Shown: positions 18,815 to 28,397 of the stretch, piece by piece
How the letters are laid out: the number at the start of each line of letters is the position of its first letter
How positions within the stretch are numbered: position 1 is the first letter of the stretch
Assembly: GCA_031315915.1 (NCBI GenBank)
Contig: JALDRK010000014.1
Span: 1-64,000 of the forward strand
Length of the DNA: 64,000 nucleotides
Reading direction: 5' to 3'
Origin: Nitrospirales bacterium
GTDB lineage: Bacteria > Nitrospirota > Nitrospiria > Nitrospirales > UBA8639
Position numbers and translations under genes: made by a program
Notes under the pieces: model-generated
Seen by the model: only the letters and a program-made list of their open reading frames with translations
The model's database searches: none
What the model was told of the DNA's origin: nothing

Positions 18815-21094
18815 CTACGTCTCTGCCAGAGCCGGTCCGAGTACTTCCTCATGACCGCTTTCTAATTCCGTGTCTTCGGAATAATCATGGTTGACTTCCG
18901 TTAACTCGAGGTCAACCGACCGATCGGGATCCAACCGCTTCAAATCCCACTCGGTAATCCAACCCTTCACGTATTCCCGCATTCGGGTGCTTGACAATTG
19001 CTCAATCGTCGGCACCTGCGGAGGCTCCCAGGCATACGCGGCCCCGTGGATCGCACGTATCTTGTGATAGATTTCCTCAATCAGTTGATCATAGGGATTC
19101 ACAAGCGGAACACGCTCGCATTCGATCAACCGCATTCCCTGTTCAGCCTGACGTGACAGCACCAGATCCGTTTCCGACCCGGTCTCTCTCAGTTTCTCGG
19201 GAACCTTTTCCCGATCCCCTTTTTCCTCCAAAATGGCGCTTTGAAAGTCATCGGTGAGAGCAATGACCGAGGCCAACCCCGACTTGTATCCCAAGTCGGC
19301 AAAACTGGAAGCCTCCAATCGACCCAGCCATCGGGCTAATTCCGCGTACGACTGCGCACGCTGCTTAAAGGAATATCGGCCAATAATTTCGGCTTCATCA
19401 ATGAGCAAGATCCACCCCGAATAGCCGGCCGCAATCATCAAACGTGACACGAATTTACAACGCTGCAGCGCCATTTCCATAGGAGACACACGCTCGAATC
19501 GGTAAGAGACACTGGAATCACAGGCCTTCAGATATCGCTTGATCTCGGTGTCCGAGAGAGGGTCGCCGGCCCAGAATCGAATCATGCGATGACTCAGTTC
19601 AGGATCGTTCACCATCCGTTCATACAGAAACAACGTGGCCGCGAACCGTCCATCGATTTCCCCCCCCTGACGATGCACCCATTCATAAAATTCACCATAT
19701 TGGGGGCCTTGAAAATTCAAATCGCCGGCAACCTCCGAAAGGGCATCTCCCCGTCGGGATGGGATATCGGCCGCGCCGATAGCGGCAGAAAACATGAGCG
19801 CAGGGCTATAGAGGGGAGTCTCTTTACTGATGACGACCTTGCTACAGACAAACTTCGCTTCCAAGGCCATTTGGCGCAAAGATTCCAATAAATGCGATTT
19901 GCCGGTTCCAAACCCGCCTTCGACCAGGATTCCTTTGGTGGTCCATCCCTTATGAATACTGGCTTGGGCATCCTGTAACATCTCTTGGAACTTCGACTTT
20001 ACCGTAGGTTGCGAACATCCCAAAGCTTGCACCACACCGGGACTCGGGACGCCGGCCCGTAAAGCTTCGATGACCCGTTGATGCTGCACATCGTCCTTCC
20101 GATTGACCGCCTTGGAGACCAGGCGGCTTTCATCAAGATTTTCCTCTTGCCCGGACAATCGAACCAAGGGAGCAAAGGGATTTTGACGGGTCTTATCTCG
20201 CACATCATCCCAAATACGCAGCTTCAACGCCTCATACCGATTCAGGCCCAACTTCTGATTGCTCAGAAAAGCAGAGGGAGTCAACACCACCAACGCGAAG
20301 CTTTGGATTTCGTCACAGCCATCGATAAACTGTCGCAACATTTCATAGCCGTCCATGACCGAAGAAGCGGTATAGGTCATCCCATGAGACGCTTTTCCCT
20401 TCCCGCTGCTCTCCAGAAACGCAGAGATATCGATACTCATCACCAGACCGGACTTCCCAACCAACCGGAGGAAATGAGCTAATGAGGCAATAAGATCCCG
20501 CGCATTATTCCGGCAGACCTTTTGAAAGATCAGCATTTTCTTCAGCGGGGCCATTTGTTTGAGATCACCACGAAACCACGACTTGATGGCTCCTGCTACG
20601 ACAGACTCTCCTGGCGGGGCATCCAATTGCGCCAGACATAGTTGAATGAGCGCCAATCGAAACTCCCGGCTCATCTCGAAATCCCGATACAATGCCGACT
20701 CAAGCCAAGAATTGACGTCCCGCTGAAGGGCAGCTACCTCACACTCATTCAAAGAGGCCAGACTGGCCCACTGACACTCATTGGCCTGTTCGGCAATCTT
20801 ACGCTTATTATCCTTAAACAGTTTTTTGACAAATTGAAGAGCCAGCTCATCCCAGTCGATCTGACGAGCCATTTCATGAAAAAGGAGGTCTATCAGTTGG
20901 ACTTTGGTTCGGCGAGCCTCTACTTGAACCGTAACATATCCTTCTTCCCGGGCCACATCGGCCAATCCCTGGACGATGGCCGTCATATCTTGCGGGTTTT
21001 CCACGACTCCAAACTTGACAGTAGACCCGCCCCGACGGACAAAGCCCTGTAAATACCCAGCCTGTAATACTTTCAACCATTCTTGTGGAGACAT
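18815..21094 (-). CDS. Tandem P-loop ATPase, DUF2791/BrxD-like, copy A
   Basis: 759 residues from an ATG with GAGGAAAA upstream. The first half (1-330) looks like a degenerate AAA module: RGGSTVKFGV near 21-30 replaces Walker A and LVMSIDIS near 218-223 stands at Walker B. The segment LNRYEALKLRIWDD matches DUF2791. The second half has VIEALRAGVP (341-350), Walker A GGFGTGKSH (393-401), Walker B WILLIDE (561-567) and sensor-like IALTDDF (about 612-620). This half resembles BrxD of type 2 BREX/Pgl systems, an ATPase in phage defence. No other BREX gene is nearby. It lies between an unrecognised gene (81 bases upstream) and copy B (117 bases downstream). Confidence 0.85.
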   Translation of the reverse strand: MSPQEWLKVLQAGYLQGFVRRGGSTVKFGVVENPQDMTAIVQGLADVAREEGYVTVQVEARRTKVQLIDLLFHEMARQIDWDELALQFVKKLFKDNKRKIAEQANECQWASLASLNECEVAALQRDVNSWLESALYRDFEMSREFRLALIQLCLAQLDAPPGESVVAGAIKSWFRGDLKQMAPLKKMLIFQKVCRNNARDLIASLAHFLRLVGKSGLVMSIDISAFLESSGKGKASHGMTYTASSVMDGYEMLRQFIDGCDEIQSFALVVLTPSAFLSNQKLGLNRYEALKLRIWDDVRDKTRQNPFAPLVRLSGQEENLDESRLVSKAVNRKDDVQHQRVIEALRAGVPSPGVVQALGCSQPTVKSKFQEMLQDAQASIHKGWTTKGILVEGGFGTGKSHLLESLRQMALEAKFVCSKVVISKETPLYSPALMFSAAIGAADIPSRRGDALSEVAGDLNFQGPQYGEFYEWVHRQGGEIDGRFAATLFLYERMVNDPELSHRMIRFWAGDPLSDTEIKRYLKACDSSVSYRFERVSPMEMALQRCKFVSRLMIAAGYSGWILLIDEAEIIGRYSFKQRAQSYAELARWLGRLEASSFADLGYKSGLASVIALTDDFQSAILEEKGDREKVPEKLRETGSETDLVLSRQAEQGMRLIECERVPLVNPYDQLIEEIYHKIRAIHGAAYAWEPPQVPTIEQLSSTRMREYVKGWITEWDLKRLDPDRSVDLELTEVNHDYSEDTELESGHEEVLGPALAET

Positions 21095-21175
21095 AGCGTT
21101 TTCCTCAACAATCCTCGGTAACAGTTACTGAATATTCGGTTCCCCTGATAGAATCTTAAGATGATGACCCTTGCA

Positions 21176-22072
21176 TCAGGTTTTGACGAACGAAATACCG
21201 TAATACGTTTTTTCACGCCCCCCCTGGGCAATGACCGTCAATGTTTTATTGGCGTCGCGAACCCCGGTACTGGCATGAAAATTTGCCCGATGCCCGCTCT
21301 TCGTCCCTACCGCCCCACATTTATCCAGTAAATACACATCTCTTCCAAATTCCTGCCTGGTATATTCGGTCGCTTGCCAAGGCAACAAGGTTAACAGTTG
21401 GTACAGCTCCAACAGAGGAATCACGGTTCCCTTGCCAACCAAATGTTTGCCTCGTCCGGCCACCACGATGGAGTAGGCCGTGTACAGCATCTCCAGAAAT
21501 GTCTGGGGTTTAAACCGCAAGGGTTTGTTTTGCACTTCTTTCAATCGTTTGACGAGGACTGACGGGCGGAGACGGATTTCCCGCATGCGATCGATCGATA
21601 CCGCACATTCTTTATGGAGGATCTTGAGCAACACCGGATAGGAAAATAAGTATCCATCATGTTCATAGATATTCACGCCCATCTGCTGGGCCGTGGACAA
21701 CAATTCCTGACGAAATGCTTTGCCTGCCAGAAAACCGGCTTCATCGAAATTTAAGTTTTCCTGAGCTTTCAGAAAATCACAGCCCAATCCCAGCGTGGCC
21801 TGCTTGCCTTCCTCCAGCAATTTTCGAAGCTTCCCTAAATCACCCACCTTAGCCGCCTCTTTGATTTTCTTAAAGGATGCCATCATGTATTTGGTGTTTT
21901 TGACTAAGTGCTCAGCCTGTGCTTCCACCTCGGCCAAGGCCCGCTCAAGGCTCACGGCAGGAGGCGTTTTCGTATCAGAGGACGATGGAGCCCTCTCAAG
22001 TACATCCAACACTCCCGTCCCGCTTCCGGAGTGTTGCTCTTCCACCATTGTCTCAAAGTGTTCAGGGCTCAT
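21176..22072 (-). CDS. Unrecognised protein, first gene of the tandem-ATPase cluster
   Basis: 298 residues; the ATG has AAGGGGA about eight bases upstream. I do not recognise the family. Residues about 40-115 are strongly helical and charged and probably form a coiled coil. Residues 120-220 look like a compact helical, perhaps winged-helix domain with conserved-looking Phe, Tyr and Leu. The last 60 residues suggest beta strands (VYLLDKCG, LTVIAQGG, YYGISFV). It has no signal peptide or membrane segment. Its position as first gene before ATPases A and B suggests a regulatory or targeting subunit, which is inference only. Confidence 0.7.
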   Translation of the reverse strand: MSPEHFETMVEEQHSGSGTGVLDVLERAPSSSDTKTPPAVSLERALAEVEAQAEHLVKNTKYMMASFKKIKEAAKVGDLGKLRKLLEEGKQATLGLGCDFLKAQENLNFDEAGFLAGKAFRQELLSTAQQMGVNIYEHDGYLFSYPVLLKILHKECAVSIDRMREIRLRPSVLVKRLKEVQNKPLRFKPQTFLEMLYTAYSIVVAGRGKHLVGKGTVIPLLELYQLLTLLPWQATEYTRQEFGRDVYLLDKCGAVGTKSGHRANFHASTGVRDANKTLTVIAQGGREKTYYGISFVKT

Positions 22073-22282
22073 CTCGGTTCTGTCCCCTTGTTTTCAAATC
22101 TCATCCCAAACTGGTACACATGGCTCTGTTGAAAATGGCTGTAAGGTTCAATCGGCCAAAAAATCCATTTTCTTAATCATTTTCCACTTCGTCATACGGG
22201 TCAAGCACTCCTGTCCTCATTGACCGATGTGAGAAAGGCCCGTAACGTAGCGACTCTCAGGCATGGTAAATTGAATGAGACC

Positions 22283-23092
22283 ATGAGCCATACGCCACCT
22301 TTTGCGATCATTACCGGAGCCTCTCGCGGGATTGGTTCAGCCTATGCTCGGCAATTGGCCGAACAAGGATACAACCTGTTGCTGGTCGGGAGAGACCACA
22401 AGCGCCTGGACCGGATCACGGCGGACCTTCAGTCAAAATATGGGGGCATGGTAGAAAAGGAATACTTGGATTTAACCGATTCAGGCGCCGCTCAAACTCT
22501 ATATGCCCGTGCCATGTCGCTAAATCATCCTGTATCCATCTTGATCCACAATGCGGGCTTTGGTCTGTATGGAACATTTGCCGAGACGTCTCATGCAAAA
22601 ATCATGGACATGCTTCACCTTCATGTCCTACAGATCACCGAAAGTACCAGGCTGTTTCTTCCTGACATGGTGGCTCGCGGTCAAGCGGCTATCATTATCG
22701 TTTCGTCACTGGCCGGGTTGTTTCCTATTCCGTATATGGCCGAATATGCCGCGACGAAAACCTATCTCAACACGTTTTTCGAAGCCCTTGCGCAGGAAAT
22801 GGATGGCACAGGGGTGACCATTCAAGTGTGTTGCCCGGGATTTACCGACACGGATTTCCACAAAACGGCAGGCTATCGTCCTCGCCATGTGCTCTGTTCC
22901 CAATCCCCCCATCAAGTCGCCACGGTCTCGTTAAACGCCCTGAAATCCAGACGAACGATGGTGATGATCGGATGGCAAGGCCACCTTGCCTATTGGATGA
23001 CCCGGGTTCTCCCCAGAAGGCTTCTTATGTCCCTGGCGGCCCGATTTGTGAAACCACCCTCGCCTCTTTCACCTCCCCCTCCCACGACTTAA
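22283..23092 (+). CDS. Short-chain dehydrogenase/reductase (SDR)
   Basis: 269 residues from the ATG at 22283; the ribosome site is weak (GAGA). The classical SDR signature is complete: TGASRGIG at 11-18 binds NAD(P), NAG lies near residue 91, and catalytic Ser and YAATK are near 140 and 155. The variant with a long substrate loop and a basic, proline-rich C-terminus resembles the DltE/YqjQ group of oxidoreductases. The substrate is unknown. It is divergent from the ATPase cluster and is followed 12 bases later by a lipoprotein gene. Confidence 0.92.
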   Translation: MSHTPPFAIITGASRGIGSAYARQLAEQGYNLLLVGRDHKRLDRITADLQSKYGGMVEKEYLDLTDSGAAQTLYARAMSLNHPVSILIHNAGFGLYGTFAETSHAKIMDMLHLHVLQITESTRLFLPDMVARGQAAIIIVSSLAGLFPIPYMAEYAATKTYLNTFFEALAQEMDGTGVTIQVCCPGFTDTDFHKTAGYRPRHVLCSQSPHQVATVSLNALKSRRTMVMIGWQGHLAYWMTRVLPRRLLMSLAARFVKPPSPLSPPPPTT

Positions 23093-23104
23093 AAGGAGCG
23101 CTTC

Positions 23105-23545
23105 ATGCTATATCCTCTCATTCCACTCATTTCTCGATGGGTTCTCACGTCAAGCCTGATAGGCTGCCTGATTGTAGGAAGCGGCTGCTCAGGCCCCAAA
23201 CCGGTTCTCTATCCCAATCAGCATTTACAACAGGTGGGGGTCGATCAGGCCGATTTGGATATCGAAGAATGTGAGGTATTGGCAGAGGAGTATGTGGCGT
23301 CGAATGAAGCCGCAACCGTTGCCGGCAATACTGTGGTTGGCGCAGGAGTGGGAGGCGCTACGGGTGCCGTGGGAGGAGCCATCAGGGGAGGCGCGGGGAT
23401 CGGTGCCGCCGTTGGGGCAGCAATGGGAGCAACAATCGGGTTATTCCGGGGATTGTTTCAGGCCTCAGAACCCTCACCGACTCACAAAGCCTTTGTGAAC
23501 CGTTGCCTAGGAGAACGAGGGTATGAAGCAATCGGATGGGATTAG
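23105..23545 (+). CDS. Glycine-zipper lipoprotein
   Basis: 146 residues with AAAGGAG upstream. The N-terminus carries a signal peptide and lipobox VGSGC. Residues about 70-115 form a long Gly/Ala stretch with GxxxG spacing, a glycine zipper as in SlyB/Rick_17kDa outer-membrane lipoproteins. Two further Cys residues (near 57 and 135) could pair. It is probably anchored in the outer membrane and structural. It may be co-transcribed with the SDR gene. Confidence 0.85.
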   Translation: MLYPLIPLISRWVLTSSLIGCLIVGSGCSGPKPVLYPNQHLQQVGVDQADLDIEECEVLAEEYVASNEAATVAGNTVVGAGVGGATGAVGGAIRGGAGIGAAVGAAMGATIGLFRGLFQASEPSPTHKAFVNRCLGERGYEAIGWD

Positions 23546-23565
23546 AAAAAGACCGCAAGGAGCAA

Positions 23566-24420
23566 TTACGATGGCGTCTCCGCTCGACGGAGGGCCCGCA
23601 TCAAGACAGGATCTTTATAGGCGACTTCGCTTAATGCGTCCAACATATGGAGGTCTTTCTCTTGTTGGAGAGCTTTCGCTTTACCGTATTGCCGAGCGTT
23701 AAAACGTGCCACCGAAGGCTGTCCGTTTATAATTTGACAGGCCAACACACCTCGATCTCTCAATTCCAGGGTCCCGCCATGATCCAACAAATTTCTGGCA
23801 TCTTCCACAGAGATATCATGCAATTCGGCAAAATCCTGCAAGCCACTGGTTTCAATGAGTTGTCCGTCAGGCATAACACATTTTCGCTTGAAATGAGGCG
23901 ACCAATCCTTCCGGAAATCGATATAGGTCAGATCTCCGCCCGCGGCAACGGACCTTTCGAGTTTGGAATAATCCAAACCGAGGTTGGGTTTTTTCAGGCG
24001 ATCCTGTAATTCCTGTGGAAGCCCCCGATAAAACACCCGTTCCGTGGCTTCTTCCAGTGACACGCCATATCCGGTCCGCATTCTTTCGGCTGCCGCAAAT
24101 TGTTCCAAATCCAGCAACCAGGTTTGTTTGGGTTGTTGACCGTTGGGATCGACTTTCGCGACAAACGCGCCCTTCGTCACCAGCAATCCTTCTTGAGGAA
24201 ATACGTAGACACCACCATCCTTCAGTAAAGATTCCATGGCTTCACAAGGAATCCCATAGCTTTCGGATAGAACTTGGGCATGCAGAGGGAGGTTTTCGGG
24301 TTCGGTCATAGCACAGACCATGACATTTCCGGGCGGATCATGATCGGTGTAATTTTCCAACACGTTATACAGAACAGGAGGCTTATCTTTTTTGACCGGA
24401 CGTTTTTTTAATTTGAACAT
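23566..24420 (-). CDS. Protein of unknown function
   Basis: 284 residues from ATG 24420, with AGAGGG about nine bases before it. The N-terminus is very basic (FKLKKRPVKKDK). No signal peptide, membrane segment or enzyme motif is seen. The composition is that of a soluble globular protein with repeated helix-turn units (ISVEDARNLLDHGG, VSLEEATERVF) that might be small nucleic-acid-binding modules. The family is not recognised. It is convergent with the glycine-zipper gene, with 20 bases between them. Confidence 0.6.
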   Translation of the reverse strand: MFKLKKRPVKKDKPPVLYNVLENYTDHDPPGNVMVCAMTEPENLPLHAQVLSESYGIPCEAMESLLKDGGVYVFPQEGLLVTKGAFVAKVDPNGQQPKQTWLLDLEQFAAAERMRTGYGVSLEEATERVFYRGLPQELQDRLKKPNLGLDYSKLERSVAAGGDLTYIDFRKDWSPHFKRKCVMPDGQLIETSGLQDFAELHDISVEDARNLLDHGGTLELRDRGVLACQIINGQPSVARFNARQYGKAKALQQEKDLHMLDALSEVAYKDPVLMRALRRAETPS

Positions 24421-24538
24421 TGACAGGAACCCTCTTACTTTTGGCAACATTCTTTTTTACCAAATTTCCTCTCCAGAATGCACAGTCTTTCTGATCCTTT
24501 GTTGCGATTTCTCACAAGACAATGGTAGAAGCCATTCT

Positions 24539-25114
24539 ATGACCCTCAAAAACGAACTTATCGAAGCGTTTCATCAACTGGGAGCCTTTCAATGGAACCC
24601 AAAGGAAGGATTCCGGTTGGCCTCCGGCATCACCAGCCCCTACTATGTCGATTGCCGAATCATTCTGGCCCACCCTCGACCGCGCTATCTGGTTGCACAA
24701 CTGGCCTATCAAAAACTCAAAGATTATTCTTTTTCCTTAATCGGCGGGCTGGAAATCGGTGCAATTCCCCTAGCCACCTGCATTTCCGATTACGGCTATG
24801 CGGCCAATCCCCAATATGAATGGAAAACCTTTGTCGTTCGTAAGCAAGCCAAGGACCATGGGCTTGGAAAACTTATCGAAGGACACATTCAGTCTGGCGA
24901 ACACGCATTGATCGTCGATGACGTCTTGACGACCGGTGGGTCTATTCTAAAAGCTGCGGAAGCCGCCAGACAACAACAACTGACCGTAACTCATAGCCTT
25001 GTGGTTGTCGACCGGTCTGACGATCAAGGAAAGGCAACGCTCTCGCCTCAAGGAATCCAACTGCTTCCGCTTCTCACCCTTAAAGATCTGACTCAGGGCA
25101 AACCAACCACCTGA
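24539..25114 (+). CDS. pyrE: Orotate phosphoribosyltransferase-like protein
   Basis: 191 residues from the ATG at 24539 with a weak ribosome site. The fold and motifs fit PyrE, which joins orotate to PRPP to make OMP in pyrimidine synthesis. LASGITSPYYVDCR forms the orotate-side loop, VVRKQAKDHGLG the flexible lysine loop, and LIVDDVLTTGGS the PRPP-binding motif. The length is a little short of the usual 210. Other pyr genes are not adjacent. An alternative is a general type I phosphoribosyltransferase, but the lysine-loop motif favours PyrE. Confidence 0.85.
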   Translation: MTLKNELIEAFHQLGAFQWNPKEGFRLASGITSPYYVDCRIILAHPRPRYLVAQLAYQKLKDYSFSLIGGLEIGAIPLATCISDYGYAANPQYEWKTFVVRKQAKDHGLGKLIEGHIQSGEHALIVDDVLTTGGSILKAAEAARQQQLTVTHSLVVVDRSDDQGKATLSPQGIQLLPLLTLKDLTQGKPTT

Positions 25115-25317
25115 TTGATAGCTGGCCCACAATCTTCATTCCAGAAATCCGTTTCATCCTTTTTTCACCTCATCCTGACCTTCCTTGACCATCTCACAAA
25201 CTGCACCCTACAATTTAATTAAAGAAGGGTATTTTGTCTGTGTATGCCGAAAAATCGACAAAGATATCTCACTTCTGTGAAACGCTTGACCTTTAACCTT
25301 TTAATCCAGAGGTCATT

Positions 25318-25740
25318 ATGATGAAAAGCACACTGATTATTGGTCTCTTGTTTCTGGCATTCCTGAATATGACCCCAACTCTCTTGGCTGGCACGGAACC
25401 CTACATCTTACAGGTTCAACAGTTAAAGGAGGGGCTGGACAAAACTACGAGGCCAGATCAAAAGGGATTTATTCTGGTTGATGTCCGTTCCCCTGAAGAA
25501 CACCAAGGTGGTTTTATTCCGGGGACTGATTTCAACATTGATTTCCGGGACATGCAGGCCAGACATCAGGAACTGCATGCCAAATTGGACGATCATATCG
25601 TGGTCTATTGCCAATCCGGACATCGAAGCAACATTGCGGCCGAAACCCTGATGCAACTTGGCTATCAATACGTCTATAACGTGGAAGGTAGCATGAATGC
25701 ATGGGAAGAAGCCGGCTATACCGTTCAGCACCCCAGATAA
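25318..25740 (+). CDS. Periplasmic rhodanese-like sulfurtransferase
   Basis: 140 residues, starting ATGATG after GAGG. Residues 1-24 are a signal peptide. A single rhodanese domain follows, with LVDVRSPEEH near 53-62 and the active-site loop YCQSGHRS (Cys98), which can carry a persulfide. The exported location suggests handling of sulfur, thiosulfate or cyanide, or redox work in the periplasm. It stands alone between pyrE and the minus-strand HD-GYP gene. Confidence 0.9.
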   Translation: MMKSTLIIGLLFLAFLNMTPTLLAGTEPYILQVQQLKEGLDKTTRPDQKGFILVDVRSPEEHQGGFIPGTDFNIDFRDMQARHQELHAKLDDHIVVYCQSGHRSNIAAETLMQLGYQYVYNVEGSMNAWEEAGYTVQHPR

Positions 25741-25773
25741 ACCACCGCGTTCGAAGCGAAGACTCGTTAGGCC

Positions 25774-26664
25774 CTATTGAATGTCTTGGACTGTCGTATA
25801 AATTTCGTCGAAGCGCTGGTGCATTTCCCGGAAGGCCTCCAGCAAGGTAGGATCAAAATGAGAGGGTTTGGTACGATCATTTCCATTGAGCATGATGTCG
25901 CAAGTTTTTTGATGGCTAAAGGAAGGTTTGTAAGGCCTCTGACTCCGCAGGGCATCATACAAGTCACACAACATAACAATTCGACCGGTCATCGGAATTC
26001 TGGTGCCCTTCAATCCATGGGGGTATCCACTCCCATCCCATCGTTCATGATGCGTCAGTGCGACCTCCCTTGCCATTTCCAGCAGCGGAGAGTGAGACCC
26101 TTCTAACAGGTTTGCTCCCAATTGAGGGTGCAGCCGAATCGACAGCCACTCCTCCTCCGTTAAAGGTCCCTGCTTGCCCAATACCGAGTCGGGAACGCCA
26201 ATTTTTCCGACATCATGCATGGGAGCGGCAATAAATAAGCCTTGGGCTTTGGTACTATCCCAACCAATATACAACGCCATAGCCTGTGAATAATGACTGA
26301 GTCGGTCAATATGAGCACCGGTTTCCTCATCCTTATACCGTGAGGCGCGAGCTAAACGGAGGATAGTGTCCGTATAGGATTTCTCCAACTCCAAGTTTTT
26401 CTGTTGCTCTGCCTCCAAAGCTACTTTCAGATCTTTTGCATATGTTAACAATTGGGCATGGGCTTTCTTCAATTTGTCGGATTGTTCATCCTTCATGCGA
26501 AGCATGTGTTTGAAATCTTTGGCAAACACCACCAGTTGAGCCCTGGTGGCATCCAATTGCTTTTGTTCCTGGGTTTTGAACACCGAGGGTTTTTTCTGAA
26601 CCGGTCCGTGTTGGCAAGGAGCCGTTTTGGAGGACTTTGGAGGGATGGACGTATTTTCCTTCAA
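25774..26664 (-). CDS. HD-GYP domain phosphodiesterase
   Basis: 296 residues. A coiled-coil region covers about 30-100, then the HD-GYP domain with the HD pair in APMHDVGKIG, HHE in THHERWDGSGYP, and HLKG/R-type residues (GLKGTRIPMTGRI). Such proteins degrade cyclic di-GMP. The GYP loop reads GSGYP, as expected. The gene starts inside the receiver gene (ATGA overlap at 26661-26664), so the two are translationally coupled and act as a split response regulator/effector pair. Confidence 0.92.
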   Translation of the reverse strand: MKENTSIPPKSSKTAPCQHGPVQKKPSVFKTQEQKQLDATRAQLVVFAKDFKHMLRMKDEQSDKLKKAHAQLLTYAKDLKVALEAEQQKNLELEKSYTDTILRLARASRYKDEETGAHIDRLSHYSQAMALYIGWDSTKAQGLFIAAPMHDVGKIGVPDSVLGKQGPLTEEEWLSIRLHPQLGANLLEGSHSPLLEMAREVALTHHERWDGSGYPHGLKGTRIPMTGRIVMLCDLYDALRSQRPYKPSFSHQKTCDIMLNGNDRTKPSHFDPTLLEAFREMHQRFDEIYTTVQDIQ

Positions 26665-27035
26665 GCCAACACCTCTCGAACCTTATGGATTAATTCAAGA
26701 GGGCTGAACGGTTTCACCAAAAACCCTGCTAACCCCAATCCTTGCGCTTCCTCTCTTGAGTCACGTTCATCCCTGGCGGTCAACATAACGACCGGGATTC
26801 CGGCAGTCTGGGAGTTTTGGCGGAGTCGATCGACAACCTGGTATCCATTGAGACCAGGCATCATCCAATCCAGGATTAATAAATCGGGAGGTCGGGAGTG
26901 AATGGCATGAAGCGCGGAGAGGCCATCCACGGCAGTCACAATCTCATAAGCAGGATTTTCCAGTGTAACTAGAACCAGCAACCGAAGATCTTCCTCATCA
27001 TCGGCGATGAGAATGGTTTTCACCTTATTGGCCAT
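26661..27035 (-). CDS. Single-domain response regulator coupled to HD-GYP gene
   Basis: 124 residues, a complete CheY-like receiver: acidic residues in IADDEED, phospho-Asp in LLILDWMMPG (about residue 54), Thr in MLTARDE and Lys in LVKPFSP. It overlaps the HD-GYP gene by four bases, and trmI lies 33 bases upstream. Signalling from an unlinked kinase to the phosphodiesterase is the simplest reading. Confidence 0.92.
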   Translation of the reverse strand: MANKVKTILIADDEEDLRLLVLVTLENPAYEIVTAVDGLSALHAIHSRPPDLLILDWMMPGLNGYQVVDRLRQNSQTAGIPVVMLTARDERDSREEAQGLGLAGFLVKPFSPLELIHKVREVLA

Positions 27036-27068
27036 AATGGTCCTTTCGGTTGCAACGTCCCGGAAATC

Positions 27069-27971
27069 TCAGGAACGGTTCAATTCGGTTATCGCATCAC
27101 TCTCCTCCTTGAATTCATTGGAGCCACAACCCTGGGAATGGTCGTCATTGGCCTCCGGTTCATCCTTGAACATGTGTTTGTCTACTTTTCGCGCGACGGT
27201 GATAAAGCCGGAGTGGGCCACCATCCGATGGTCCGGCCTGACACTCCGGCCTTTGATATTCCAAGTTCGCAATAACGTTTCAAATGTTTCAATTAGCGTA
27301 AACGCCCGGCTCTGCTCCAATGCCTGAACGGTCTGCATGACCTGAGGCACGGTGGGCACGTAACTTAAATATATTCCTCCGGTCCGTAGGGCCAGAGCCG
27401 CATGAGGAACAACCCGCCAGGGTTCGGGGAGGTCCAGCACGAGCCGATCAAAATTCCACTCCAAGCTACCAGTCTCCCCAATTTCAATTCCATCATAGGC
27501 GTCTCGAATGTGGAGGAAGAAATTGGGAACTTTTCCCATATACCGCTCGATATTTTTTTGGGCTGTGGCGGCAAAGTCCTCACGGACTTCATAACTCACG
27601 ACACATCCCCGTTCTCCTACCGCCCGCAGAAGGGCCATCGTCAGGGAACCAGATCCGACCCCCGCTTCAAACACGCGAGCCCCAGGGTAAATGTCTGCCC
27701 GGGTAGTGATCATAGCCAGGTCTTTCGGATAAATAACCTGAGCTCCTCTGGGCATTTTTAGCGTGTACTCTCCCAACGTCGGCTGAAGAGCCAGCATGGA
27801 CCTGCCACTCGAAAAGGTCACCATGGTGCCATCTGGCTGTCCAATGATGGCATCATGCGCAATTCGATCCCCGCTATGCTGAAAAGTATCTCCCCTCCTG
27901 AGCGTCACCGCATAGTGACGCTCTTTTTTATCCACGAGATGAATGCGTTGCCCGGCTTGAAATGTTTTCAT
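27069..27971 (-). CDS. trmI: tRNA (adenine-58-N1)-methyltransferase
   Basis: 300 residues from the ATG at 27971; a TTG seven codons earlier is less likely. It is a TrmI-type enzyme that methylates A58 in the T-loop of tRNA using SAM. Seen are the N-terminal small beta domain, GARVFEAGVGSGSLT (SAM-binding motif I), YEVREDFA, the DLPEPW motif characteristic of this family, and YVPTVPQV. A charged C-terminal extension of about 35 residues goes beyond the usual family length. It is followed by the receiver and HD-GYP genes on the same strand. Confidence 0.95.
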   Translation of the reverse strand: MKTFQAGQRIHLVDKKERHYAVTLRRGDTFQHSGDRIAHDAIIGQPDGTMVTFSSGRSMLALQPTLGEYTLKMPRGAQVIYPKDLAMITTRADIYPGARVFEAGVGSGSLTMALLRAVGERGCVVSYEVREDFAATAQKNIERYMGKVPNFFLHIRDAYDGIEIGETGSLEWNFDRLVLDLPEPWRVVPHAALALRTGGIYLSYVPTVPQVMQTVQALEQSRAFTLIETFETLLRTWNIKGRSVRPDHRMVAHSGFITVARKVDKHMFKDEPEANDDHSQGCGSNEFKEESDAITELNRS

Positions 27972-28397
27972 AGGACGGGCGCATTCTAGCAAGCTCTCTC
28001 AGCCGATTGACACCCATCAAAGGAAGGGAGGACGTCCTTGAATATTCGCCCTGTCTCGACACTAAAACTCCTGGACCTTCCTAATCTTGACACCCCTTTT
28101 CATACAGCATATTATTGGCAACACTTCCCTGGAACGCTCATCCTCGTTTTTCCTCCAGCGCTTGGATAATCGATTTTCACAGAAAATGGGTTTTGCGAAA
28201 CGGGCTTCTTTCACATTGGAATGAGGCAGAGCAGGCATTCATCCCCCAAGCTGAATCAGATCGTCACTGCGGAGTAAAGAGAATATCATTTTTTACGCAT
28301 AGCTCTTTTTCTATCAACGGCTTCAGCCGAGAATTGCAAAAGAGGTTAAGATGATTTGCAATCCCCTTCTTTCATTCGTAAAGAGGAACACGCTTCT
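27972..28397. other. Divergent intergenic region
   Basis: About 425 bases between trmI and the KtrA-like gene. No supported gene or RNA was recognised; it presumably holds both promoters. Confidence 0.4.

Noticed and set aside
16383-22072. A BREX or Pgl phage-defence island
   Set aside because: Only BrxD-like ATPases are present. No PglX methylase, PglZ, BrxA/B, PglW kinase or helicase lies within the window near either locus.
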